From positions 152,573-164,086 of the forward strand of contig NW_003148775.1 in assembly GCF_000003605.2 (NCBI RefSeq): a stretch of 11,514 nt of DNA. The letters are read 5' to 3'. Shown in pieces: positions 1 through 7,115 of the stretch. The notes beneath the pieces were generated by a model. That model ran no database searches. It saw nothing but the letters and a program-made list of their open reading frames with translations, and was not told where the DNA came from. Numbering within the stretch: position 1 is the stretch's first letter; each line of letters starts with the position of its first letter. This DNA comes from Saccoglossus kowalevskii. Its lineage: Eukaryota; Hemichordata; Enteropneusta; Harrimaniidae. The position numbers and the translations under genes are program-made.

Positions 1-895
1 GCTTTATATGAATGTAAGTGGCGAAGAATGATTGATAGGAGCATACACACTAACAAAAAAGAGATTGTTTAACACAGCTCTTTCATAGCTATGATATTAT
101 TTCCGAGCTTTGATACGTTTTCACATCTCGTGCTTCGGGACAGCTAAAACTCATGCGATTACTCACTGTCAATAAATATGAACGAGTCGTGATGAAAGAT
201 TAAACAGTTACAATTTATTTATCAGTTGAATGAGCGAATCTTTCGGAACACGTTCTGTTACTACCAACATATATATATAATAATAGGAAGTCAATCAACG
301 TGATGAAATTGTTAGTTCATATTAACATTTTCTGCAAACGTGTCTATCTCTTCCTACGAATACTTTTTTTTAACAACACCATTAGCTTCAATGCTCTTCT
401 TACCACGTCGAGAATAGCCATTGACCGGGAGATGATGATAATAAATGTGTTGTGTTTTAATCATGTACGCGCGAGTAAATTGTATGTAAAGTTTCTCCGT
501 CAGCGATAATTTTTTAATACTTCGTAATTCATTGTCGACGCGATGTAACTGTTAGGCAACGCAACGCGAGGATATCAAATCTAAAAATCTTGGTTAAATA
601 AATTACCACATATATAAACGACCTTCGCTTCTGTGGTTTCGACTATGATACAATATACGTAGCGTATTTGACAATTCTGTGCTGTGCACAGATTCTCGTA
701 GCGAGTCACTTTCAAACTCAATGAAACAACAACTAAAAAATATTGAGTGATGTCAATCATGGCGTAAGTGTGGTATGTTCAAATGTCACATTTTAACGAC
801 GTTCAGGTTTCGTTAATCTTTACTCTCTGCATCTTTCCGTGTTATAAACTGAATGTATCACAGTGCAGTGTCGAGCACCTCCTGCCGCCAGTCTG
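1..895. other. AT-rich non-coding stretch, no gene seen
   Basis: I find no open frame with recognisable protein character here. The longest frame (300-509, plus) encodes a hydrophobic 69-residue peptide with no family motif and is probably chance. A short TA-rich run lies near 269-282. A TATATAAA string near 611 has no supporting gene downstream. Treated as intergenic or intronic DNA. Confidence 0.6.
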
Positions 896-965
896 AGATA
901 GCTACTGTGCCCTCGGCGACAAATTCACTGCGGCGCAAACTACGGCGAGGGCGCAATAGCTATCG
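896..965. repeat. Imperfect inverted repeat (foldback / MITE-like hairpin)
   Basis: The left arm 896-918 and right arm 943-965 are reverse complements at about 19 of 23 positions. They share the core TAGCTAT and a CGAGGGC block and enclose a 24-base loop. The arms are GC-rich in an AT-rich neighbourhood. This suggests a small non-autonomous foldback element or a chance hairpin. No target duplication was identified. Confidence 0.55.
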
Positions 966-1688
966 CCGACCGTTTAAGGCTACTTACTACCGAGTATTGA
1001 AATAATACTGTATCCCACTGTGAACAATACACCCATACAACAACAGTAACATTATGCGATGCTGAGCTTCGTCGGTTTAAAGCAGACGTACGAGCGTAGA
1101 GCGTCGTATAATAACAACCCCATTGATCAACAGGACGAACCGCTAAATCTCACTGTCTGAAACACGGACGTTACTAGTAGAGCCCTGTTCGTTGTAGTGG
1201 CTGCGCAGGTAGGAAAAGCGGCAATAGAGTTATTTATTGCGACCTAAAATTATGAGATTAATTGAATCAGTATGTCTGATTACTGAAAAATAAATCGTTA
1301 TCCAGGTAAGTCACGATGTATGACACGTTTGCTGGTTATTACTTCCAGGGCGAACTGTTGAAGTGAACCCATGACTGTAAAATATGATCCGAGGAAGCAT
1401 CGCGGTATGTGAGGACGCCCTCTCCCATTTTGATGCGATACTGTAACGTTGCCAATGTGTAGTAACCGCGTATGGCGATAAAAAGTGTGAAATACACCCC
1501 CCTAAATTATTTTGTACAATTTCTTCGGGCGCGTTCTACACTGACACGGCTTCTAGGGCGTAACACTTATATTGGAACATATTAATGGGCAATGGGGTTC
1601 CCCGACCTAAATTCCATCCCGGTTTGCACGTTCTTTCTTCAATATGAAATAATCAAATATGGAACATATGTGATAATAACAGAACCCC
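966..1688. other. Non-coding stretch, no gene seen
   Basis: No frame with recognisable domains lies on either strand. Short open frames near 1607-1878 overlap the hairpin that follows and look like by-products of its palindromic sequence. I see no RNA gene or repeat that I can support here. Confidence 0.55.
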
Positions 1689-1763
1689 GATGCGGTGTAT
1701 TCTGCTGTACTTTCACTCGCTTCGCTTCGCTCGTGAAAGTACGGCCGCAGGATACACCGCATC
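1689..1763. repeat. Long inverted repeat with CGCTT-repeat loop
   Basis: The left arm 1689-1716 pairs with the right arm 1733-1763. The outer 12 bases (GATGCGGTGTAT) and the inner ACTTTCAC/GTGAAAGT blocks match perfectly; a substitution and a small bulge lie between them. The 16-base loop, 1717-1732, is made of TCGCT/CGCTT repeats. Such a structure fits a foldback or MITE-type element or a strong cruciform. Flanks outside the arms do not pair. Confidence 0.75.
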
Positions 1764-1825
1764 ACTCGTGAAAATAACTTCCATACGCAACAAAAGCCAC
1801 GGGCAGGGTGTGTGGGTTCTGTCAT

Positions 1826-1944
1826 ATTATGTATTACGAGTTAGTTCGTGTTTATCGATTTTCAAACTGTGGTTGTGATCGCCTGAACTTGGGAGGAATG
1901 TTAGCGTGTTTTATGAATTTGATCTTAAAATCGTCATTTGACCC
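1826..1944. repeat. Dispersed repeat family R, copy 1 (5' portion)
   Basis: The first half (about 1826-1904) matches 2014-2093 at close to nine in ten positions, including the shared block TTCAAACTGTGGTTG. The part 1892-1939 matches 2452-2500, including the shared string GTGTTTTATGAATTTGATCT. The 3' portion present in the other two copies is missing. The repeat class is not recognised. Confidence 0.75.
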
Positions 1945-2013
1945 CAAATTGCAACCAAAATAATGATTGTGCCAAAGGTCTGAAATATTTTCTATACTTT
2001 ATAGATACTGGAG

Positions 2014-2233
2014 ATTATTTATTACTAGTTAGTTCATGTGTATCGAATATTCAAACTGTGGTTGCTATCGCCTCAACTCGGGAGGAATGTTAGAATGTCA
2101 TTTTCCAAAAAAATATTTTTTTAATGGTTTCCACAGCCGTATGAACTAGCGATTATAAAAAGAGGTAACTTTTTTTATTTTGTATGAACAAAAAAATATT
2201 TGACTGGCGGAAGGCGACTGGCGGATGACTTCA
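2014..2233. repeat. Dispersed repeat family R, copy 2
   Basis: The 5' part aligns with copy 1. The part from about 2095 to 2233 aligns with copy 3, sharing the block AATGGTTTCCACAGCCGTAT, then GAGGTAACTTTTTTTATTTT, then GACTGGCGGATGACTTCA. It lacks the TTTATGAATTTGATCT block present in copies 1 and 3. It ends in two gactggcgga units. Confidence 0.8.
2202..2225 (+). repeat. Minisatellite gactggcgga, 2 units
   Basis: Two exact copies of the 10-base unit start at 2202 and 2216, spacing 14. They form the 3' tail of repeat copy 2. The longer version is at 2600-2652. Confidence 0.8.
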
Positions 2234-2451
2234 ATCTGGTGGAATACGACGCCATATCCTCGGGGACGGAGCTACGTCACAAGACGGCTCCGTGCGCGCT
2301 GCTGTGGAACGCCGGTTGAGTAGGTGAAAATTCGAGAAAACAACACAAACTCAACTTTGAAGTAATCCTGAACAACCAAATTTATATATGTTACACACGC
2401 AGGGCTAATCTTATTACACTGTTCAGGGGAGTGTCAACAACCATTCCAAAT

Positions 2452-2660
2452 GGAGGAATTTTAGTGTGTTTTATGAATTTGATCTAAAAATCGTAATTTT
2501 TCCGAAAAAAATATGTTTTAATGGTTTCCACAGCCGTATGAACCAGCGATTATTAAAAGAGGTAACTTTTTTTATTTTGTATGAACATTCAACATTATTG
2601 ACTGGCGGATGCGACTGGCGGATATTCTGACTGGCGGATGGCGACTGGCGGATGACTTCA
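2452..2660. repeat. Dispersed repeat family R, copy 3 (most complete 3' part)
   Basis: The 5' part (2452-2500) matches copy 1. The rest matches copy 2 through the CACAGCCGTATGAAC and GAGGTAACTTTTTTTATTTT blocks and ends with the same GACTGGCGGATGACTTCA string. It carries the expanded minisatellite at its 3' end. It joins the copy-1 and copy-2 features, so it is closest to a full consensus. Confidence 0.8.
2600..2652 (+). repeat. Minisatellite gactggcgga, 4 units
   Basis: Four exact 10-base units start at 2600, 2613, 2629 and 2643, separated by 3 to 6 variable bases. Spacings are 13, 16 and 14. This is twice the unit number in copy 2, so the array has changed length since the copies separated. 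Confidence 0.85.
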
Positions 2661-2691
2661 CTCCGGTTTTTCTGAGAATTTCTGGCCTTTG

Positions 2692-2723
2692 TTTTCACCG
2701 CGTGGGTTGCCAGGCGGTGAAAA
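2692..2723. repeat. Perfect 10-bp stem hairpin
   Basis: TTTTCACCGC at 2692-2701 is the exact reverse complement of GCGGTGAAAA at 2714-2723, with a 12-base loop. It follows repeat copy 3 directly. No poly-T tract or adjoining gene indicates a terminator. Function unknown. Confidence 0.7.
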
Positions 2724-3752
2724 TGCCCGGATGCCCCCGAGGATAGACACCCTGTAGCTTGAAATAGTACGGTCTTGGTGAAAATTGAATATGGGAACCT
2801 CTATTTCAATTTATATTTTTGTATGTGGAATACTTAGCTATCCCAAATGAGCAAACGACAAAACGTACAGCGGCCTTTGTTAAACTGACCTCAATCACCC
2901 TTGCACGTGACTCTACAGGTCACAGTTGTACAACCTCTTGCGTTTACAAGAAGCAGACCTCAACGAAGCCGTTTAACTCCAATACCAATACTTCTGAATC
3001 CTGTTTGTTTTTTGTGTGATTAGGATCAAGGTTACTACGCACAGTGCAAACGAGGGGTGTACTAACGGTCACCGATCTCATTTATTTCATTTCGAAGACC
3101 AGCAGTGGATTGTGAGCTATATCAAGGTAGGTGAAAGTGTTTTTTTGTTTGGTGCACGTTTCGTGTAGAGTATTCCTGGAGCATACTGCATAGTATACTA
3201 TGTCTGGAGCAAACTCTGGTGTCCATGTACTGTCCGACTAAAACACATGCATATATCCGTATCAACAATCGGTCCGTATTTACTTCTGTTGCCTACTTAT
3301 TTGGACACTATTGGATATTCGATTTTGTCGACCAGGATGTTAGCCAGCCACCAAACAGACCACAGTCACTTGTTACCCATAACAAGTCTTTTATTAACAA
3401 TCGGAGGTCCGTACCTTCTTCACTACACATAAAAATAGACAAGTTAGGAAACAGAACTCCATATTTTCCACCGGGTCACTTTCTTAACCTGGCGTTTTTG
3501 ACTCCAAAAATTAGCAAAAAATGCGATCTCAACCTACAGATACAACGGTGATATTCTTGAAAATCTTCCGCTACGAAATGCATGATTGGTCAGATGATGA
3601 GTTTGCAGTGTTGTTAGTGCTTGTCTACTTCACCTAAAAGTTTCTGTGAACGAGATGACATACCATTTACTTAATGTCAACGGGGCAGGTCACCTGGTTG
3701 TCTCAAATACTTTCAAAAGAACCATGTCTCACCTTGGTCACATCCACCCCAT
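2724..3752. other. Non-coding stretch, no supported gene
   Basis: Open frames at 2819-3019 and 3219-3551 (plus) encode peptides without recognisable domains. The second opens with GTG, not ATG, and holds an internal duplication. A donor-like AAG|GTAGGT occurs near 3126, but no convincing exon precedes it. Small features are a 14-bp perfect palindrome at 3189-3202 (CATAGTATACTATG), a TGGAGCA direct repeat either side of it, and a degenerate direct repeat at 3264-3288 and 3396-3420. Confidence 0.5.
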
Positions 3753-4225
3753 TATTATGGTGAGGGAGTTCATCTCTACTCTAAACAATCAAATGAATTG
3801 AAAGAACTTAATAATCGTGAAGCTCGCCTCACCTAATATCAAAGTTTAACTGCGGAAAATAAACAAAAAACAACTGCATTTGCATCACTCATTAAAAACA
3901 AAATCTGAGGTTCATCGTTTCACTCACGACCTCAAATTTTAAATGAGTCTGACACAAGTAGTATATTCTTTTTTCAATCTTGTAAGAAAATAACGCACAA
4001 GACAATCACTCATTTTTTAACCATGACAACACCCTTGCTGAAGAAATATCAGAAATATTGAAAATAACTCGGCAGTTCCAATGTGACTTGTTTTCGCCCT
4101 CTCTTATTTCAGAGGAAAATCAAAATACAATTCTGTGTGATCTTCCTCAACTTGACACTGACAAGGCTGAAGTGTGTGATAGTCCAGTAACGCTTGATGA
4201 ACTAATTTTATCAGTCAAGCATGTC
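3753..4225 (+). pseudogene. Degenerate L1/Tx1-like LINE ORF2 fragment (endonuclease-RT linker)
   Basis: Intact relatives encode an endonuclease and reverse transcriptase that copy LINE RNA into DNA at the target site. Two frames are joined by a frameshift near 4015-4025. The first, 3753-4018, reads ELKELNNREARLT, then IFFFQSCKKITHKTITHF. The second, 4022-4225, reads NTLAEEISEILK, CDLFSP and SPVTLDELILSVK. This is the layout of the segment between endonuclease and RT in L1-like ORF2: an FF..KK..KTI line, a D-x-T-L..EISEIL line, a DLFS line, and the P(V/L)TL-EL line just before the RT palm. In-frame stops lie at 3834 (TAA) and 3906 (TGA), and the frame ends with TAA at 4226. No RT motif follows, so the 3' part is missing. 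It is a dead relic. Assignment to the L1 superfamily is by motif memory; CR1-type is less likely. Confidence 0.6.
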
Positions 4226-4256
4226 TAAAATAGGTGATTTTCCGTACAATTGCGAA

Positions 4257-4268
4257 ATCTCGCGAGAT
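4257..4268. promoter_or_regulatory. TCTCGCGAGA palindrome (possible BANP/Kaiso-type site)
   Basis: ATCTCGCGAGAT is a perfect 12-bp palindrome containing the 10-mer TCTCGCGAGA. That motif is known in vertebrates as a CpG-promoter element bound by BANP. It sits at the left edge of the CpG-dense patch. No transcript start or gene can be tied to it, so a regulatory role is only a possibility. Confidence 0.3.
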
Positions 4269-4592
4269 GCATGAAAGACGCGCGTCGAACGTCTGTCGCA
4301 AAAATCCAACGATTTGATTTTGAACTAGAATTTCTTTATTTCGTAGCTTACATTGACCGGCCGATCTTCGACAGAGGAATATTGCTTCCGAATACCCTTA
4401 CTTAATCGAAATTGCCTATCATCAAATGTGGACAGCACATTATTAAGCATGGAAATGTCCCCGAAATACTTTCGCGTTTGTCGAATCCCACGCGATGTTT
4501 GACGCGACTACAACGCTATGATCTTTATTTGTCCTGTTTTTACGTTCGATTTCACACATAACGCGTGATTCTCGCAGTGAACGGAAAATGGT

Positions 4593-4799
4593 CTATTCGA
4601 GAACCACTGATATAAATCGGCTACCGGGAGAATTTTTTTGACATTCTGGATTCTGATTTCTATGAGTTTTTATTTCAATCTCCATCGCTGAGGGCGTCCT
4701 AACACTGTCTAGCCGCAATTTAGTTATAGCCTGATACCAACGATTGAAGGTATCACTATCCCAGGAACAAACAGCAGGGCAATGCCAACTTTTTTTCAT
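4593..4799 (-). CDS. Small unrecognised ORF, 68 residues
   Basis: This ATG-started minus-strand frame lies beside and partly within the CpG-dense patch. The product begins MKKSWHCPAVCSWDSD and continues with W and basic residues. The opening W-x-C-x3-C-S faintly resembles the start of THAP-type zinc-coordinating domains. The spacing and the later C-x2-H pair expected of THAP are absent, so it is at best a truncated relic and could be chance. There is no signal peptide or membrane segment. No splice or promoter evidence supports expression. Confidence 0.15.
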   Translation of the reverse strand: MKKSWHCPAVCSWDSDTFNRWYQAITKLRLDSVRTPSAMEIEIKTHRNQNPECQKNSPGSRFISVVLE

Positions 4800-5114
4800 G
4801 GTTTATGCGTTAAGCAGTAGAAATATGGCTTTGACTCCCCCATGGGTTTACATGTACAATGGAAATGTCATGGTCTTAACGTACTTTGGAATATGCTTTA
4901 CATAAACGAGAATGGTGGCATTGTTTTGAATCAAACCTCATACAAAGGACGTGATCTGATTCACCTAACATCCATGATCAAGGCCAAGAGGTTGTAGTTA
5001 ATCCAACGATACTTGTGAGCAGACTATGACCACCCATTATTCTCTCTCCTTGACTATTTAATCAAAAAATGTGGGTTTCTGTCTTCTTGTTACACATATT
5101 GACTGTAGGTCTTT

Positions 5115-5119
5115 GTGCA
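5115..5119. repeat. Target site duplication, left copy (GTGCA)
   Basis: GTGCA directly precedes the TGTCAG start of the 5' LTR fragment and recurs exactly at 7270-7274 after the TGACA end of the 3' LTR. Five bases is a usual duplication length for Ty3/gypsy integrases. Confidence 0.8.
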
Positions 5120-5191
5120 TGTCAGCATCCTTTATTTCATGTTTTGTCATATTACCTCAAACCCTGCAAATGGAAGTGTGCATGGAATCAT
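5120..5191 (+). repeat. 5' LTR remnant (first 72 bp)
   Basis: It matches 6403-6474, the start of the 3' LTR, at 70 of 72 positions. The differences are C/T at 5130 and G/A at 5166. Homology stops abruptly at 5191/5192, where pol linker sequence begins. U3 beyond 72 bp, R, U5 and the primer binding site are all gone, so the copy has lost its own promoter. Confidence 0.85.
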
Positions 5192-6173
5192 ACCTCGGGT
5201 GGTGAACATAGTACTCCTTCGAGTGATGGGACTAGTGTGCCCTCTGGTGGTGAAGGTTGTTGTCCTTCGGGTATTGAGACTAGACGTGTTCCCTCAGGTA
5301 ATGAAGGTTGTACATCTACTAGTAGTCAGGCTAGGGTGCCCTATATGAATGAAGGTTTTCTCCTGGTGTTAGAATAAGAGAGCCTTCAGATAGTGGGAGT
5401 GGTTGTGAACCCTCCATTGATTCCAGTGAGGATGATGGTGTTGATGTCGTACATGTGGTACAGACTAGGGATCAGAAGATAGCTGAGAAGAAGCCATTAC
5501 GTAGGCTTTTAGTTCCTGAGTTCAAGGAATTGCATAATAAGATTGATACTAATGATGGTAAGAAACCTATTACTGTGGATGCAGTGCGAGAGGCACAGCA
5601 GTCTGATTCCACATTAGAGCGTGCTAGGAAGTTGGTGAGTACAGGTGAGGAGTTGATCACAGGTCGTAACAATCGGGCAAGGTTTGTGATGAACAAGGGG
5701 CTGATGTATAGAGAGTTTCAGTCACCTCATGTTGATAGAGGACGAGTATGTGCCCAATTAGTTGTACCATTGTGTTACCGTGATCAAGTACTAGCACTTG
5801 CTCATGAGTCAGTTATGGCAGGTCATCTGGGTGCCAAGAAGACTACAGATAGAATAGCAACTCAGTTTTATTTGCCTGGTATGCAGGACGATGTTATTAG
5901 ATATTGCAGGTCATGTGATATATGTCAGAAGACCACTCCTAGGGATCGTGTTAACAAGGTATCATTAGGCAATATGCCCTTGATTGCAGTTTCTTTTCAA
6001 ATGATAGCTATGGATCTGATTGGTCTGATCAGTTCAGTGACTGAGAGAGGTCATAGGTACATTTTAACTGTTGTAGACTATGCTTCACGATACCCTCAGG
6101 CTGTGGCATTAAAGAAACTTACTTCTGAAGTGGTTGCTGATGCATTAGTCAGTATATTTAGTAGAGTTGGTGT
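5192..6173 (+). pseudogene. Pol fragment: low-complexity linker, integrase zinc finger, start of integrase core
   Basis: Integrase inserts the element cDNA into host DNA. Frame 2 (5192 to about 5350) encodes imperfect PSGxE repeats. A frameshift near 5350 moves reading to frame 1, open from 5353. That frame gives an acidic stretch (SSEDDGVDVV), then VVQTRDQ, a sequence typical ahead of gypsy integrases. The zinc-binding domain follows: His at 5803 and 5824 (AHESVMAGHLGAKKT), then Cys at 5914 and 5923 (CDICQK). The core domain starts with MDLIG, whose Asp at 6013 is the first residue of the D,D,E triad, and VVDYASRYPQAVAL. The frame breaks off at about 6173. The second Asp, the Glu and the C-terminal domain are missing. 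No ATG is needed, since it is an internal part of pol. Not functional. Confidence 0.85.
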
Positions 6174-6284
6174 AGGTTAAAACAGTCATTGCGGTGGGCC
6201 CTATATTTGCAATCTTTTAGCTACCGCATTATAGCAATTAAAGGTAAAGAGAATATAGGGGCAGACTATTTAAGCAGGATTTAG
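6174..6284 (+). pseudogene. RNase H C-terminus with the pol stop codon
   Basis: RNase H degrades the RNA strand during reverse transcription. The 36 codons before TAG at 6282 include RWALYLQSF and KGKENIGADYLSR, the end of Ty3/gypsy RNase H, where the Asp in ADxLSR is the last catalytic residue. The reading frame (0) differs from that of the preceding integrase, which itself stops at 6178-6180. This marks a deletion junction near 6170-6176 that removed the rest of integrase, RT and most of RNase H. The stop directly after LSRI followed by the LTR suggests that pol naturally ends with RNase H in this family. A rearranged ordinary gypsy element is the alternative. Confidence 0.8.
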
Positions 6285-6390
6285 AATGCTTAGAATTACT
6301 GTTACAATATTTATTGCATTTTTGAAAAATGTGAATTTATTGGCAGTTGATGCTGATTATTGGACTGAAAATGTGCCATGTTCAGTCTTG

Positions 6391-6402
6391 ATGAGGGGGC
6401 AA
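6391..6402 (+). other. Polypurine tract
   Basis: GATGAGGGGGCAA borders the TGTCAG start of the 3' LTR. A G-rich purine run in this position is the usual primer site for plus-strand DNA synthesis in LTR elements. The C within it makes it imperfect. Confidence 0.7.
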
Positions 6403-6538
6403 TGTCAGCATCTTTTATTTCATGTTTTGTCATATTACCTCAAACCCTACAAATGGAAGTGTGCATGGAATCATGGTAAGGAACGGTGTGTATTGTGATA
6501 ACTGTCATAGAGGTGATTGACAGGTCATACTTATTTTT

Positions 6539-6660
6539 AACTCTGGAAGGACAGTGGGTTCTACCAGGTGTGCTTGTAATTTACATAACAAATGGTTACA
6601 ACTTTGGAAGGAGAATTGGAATCTACCAGGTGTGCTGTTATTTGAATAACAAAGGATGAT
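6539..6660 (+). repeat. 61-bp imperfect tandem duplication in LTR U3
   Basis: Unit 1 (about 6539-6599) and unit 2 (about 6600-6660) share TGGAAGG, CTACCAGGTGTGCT and ATAACAAA blocks at a period of 61-62. They lie 90-210 bp upstream of the TATA box. Repeated U3 segments often act as enhancers in LTRs; that role is inferred. Confidence 0.75.
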
Positions 6661-6749
6661 TAAGATCTACTGAGTTGCCTACGTGACACAGCTGCTAGCA
6701 AGATTACATTCTGGTTGGCTCATGTAGAAACCCAGGTGGTGTCCCTGCC

Positions 6750-6755
6750 TATAAA
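6750..6755 (+). promoter_or_regulatory. LTR TATA box
   Basis: TATAAA stands in CTGCCTATAAATTGG, downstream of the U3 duplication. The transcript start would be expected about 25-30 bases later, near 6780. Confidence 0.6.
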
Positions 6756-7109
6756 TTGGACAGACTAAAGACAGTTTGGGTCGATCATTTAAACTTGCTG
6801 TCCGTCACTTCAATTTGCTTTCCTGTGTGTTCTGCTATGATACGATATTACAGGCTACAACCATCATTCTGTGAGACTTGTATGAACTGCTCCGCGATCG
6901 CCCGCTTCCAGCGGTGCCCTCCAGAATACCAGCATTCCTCTGCAAGCAATACTCCTGTATTTCTTCGTTGTTGTGTTGAAGAAGCCATTGACTGTCGTCC
7001 AATAATACATCCTGGAACTGTGGGTTATCACCAATGCACACTTCCCTCAGCAATCCCCTATTTTAGTGACTTTATTCGTTGTATTTTTCTGGTAATTATT
7101 TTCAGAGGT

Positions 7110-7115
7110 ATTAAA
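7110..7115 (+). terminator. LTR polyadenylation signal (ATTAAA)
   Basis: ATTAAA is the commonest variant of AATAAA. It lies about 360 bp after the TATA box and 155 bp before the LTR end. No canonical AATAAA occurs between the TATA box and the LTR end, which makes this the best candidate. Confidence 0.4.

Larger units (their letters stand above)
4226..5114. other. Non-coding stretch with CpG-dense first third
   Basis: No recognisable gene. The part 4257-4600 holds about 31 CG dinucleotides by hand count, roughly twice the number expected from its base composition. The part 4800-5114 has very few. A short plus-strand frame near 4909-5000 (NENGGIVLNQTSYKGRDLIH and onward) has no family resemblance that I can name. 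The LTR element begins immediately after this stretch. Confidence 0.5.

Noticed and set aside
300-509. Plus-strand ORF of 69 codons
   Set aside because: Hydrophobic AT-driven composition, no domain and no supporting signals.
1607-1878. Overlapping ORFs on both strands
   Set aside because: They run through the 1689-1763 hairpin; openness on both strands follows from the palindrome.
2261-2292. Short CGGAGC/GCTCCG inverted repeat
   Set aside because: Six-base stem with a 14-base loop is within chance expectation.
3100-3130. Possible splice donor AAG|GTAGGT
   Set aside because: No coding exon of convincing character precedes it in any frame.
7033-7038. Alternative LTR end at 7033 with ATGCA as duplication
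   Set aside because: It matches the left GTGCA at only four of five bases and lacks the TGTCA/TGACA inverted ends. The end at 7269 with exact GTGCA is better.
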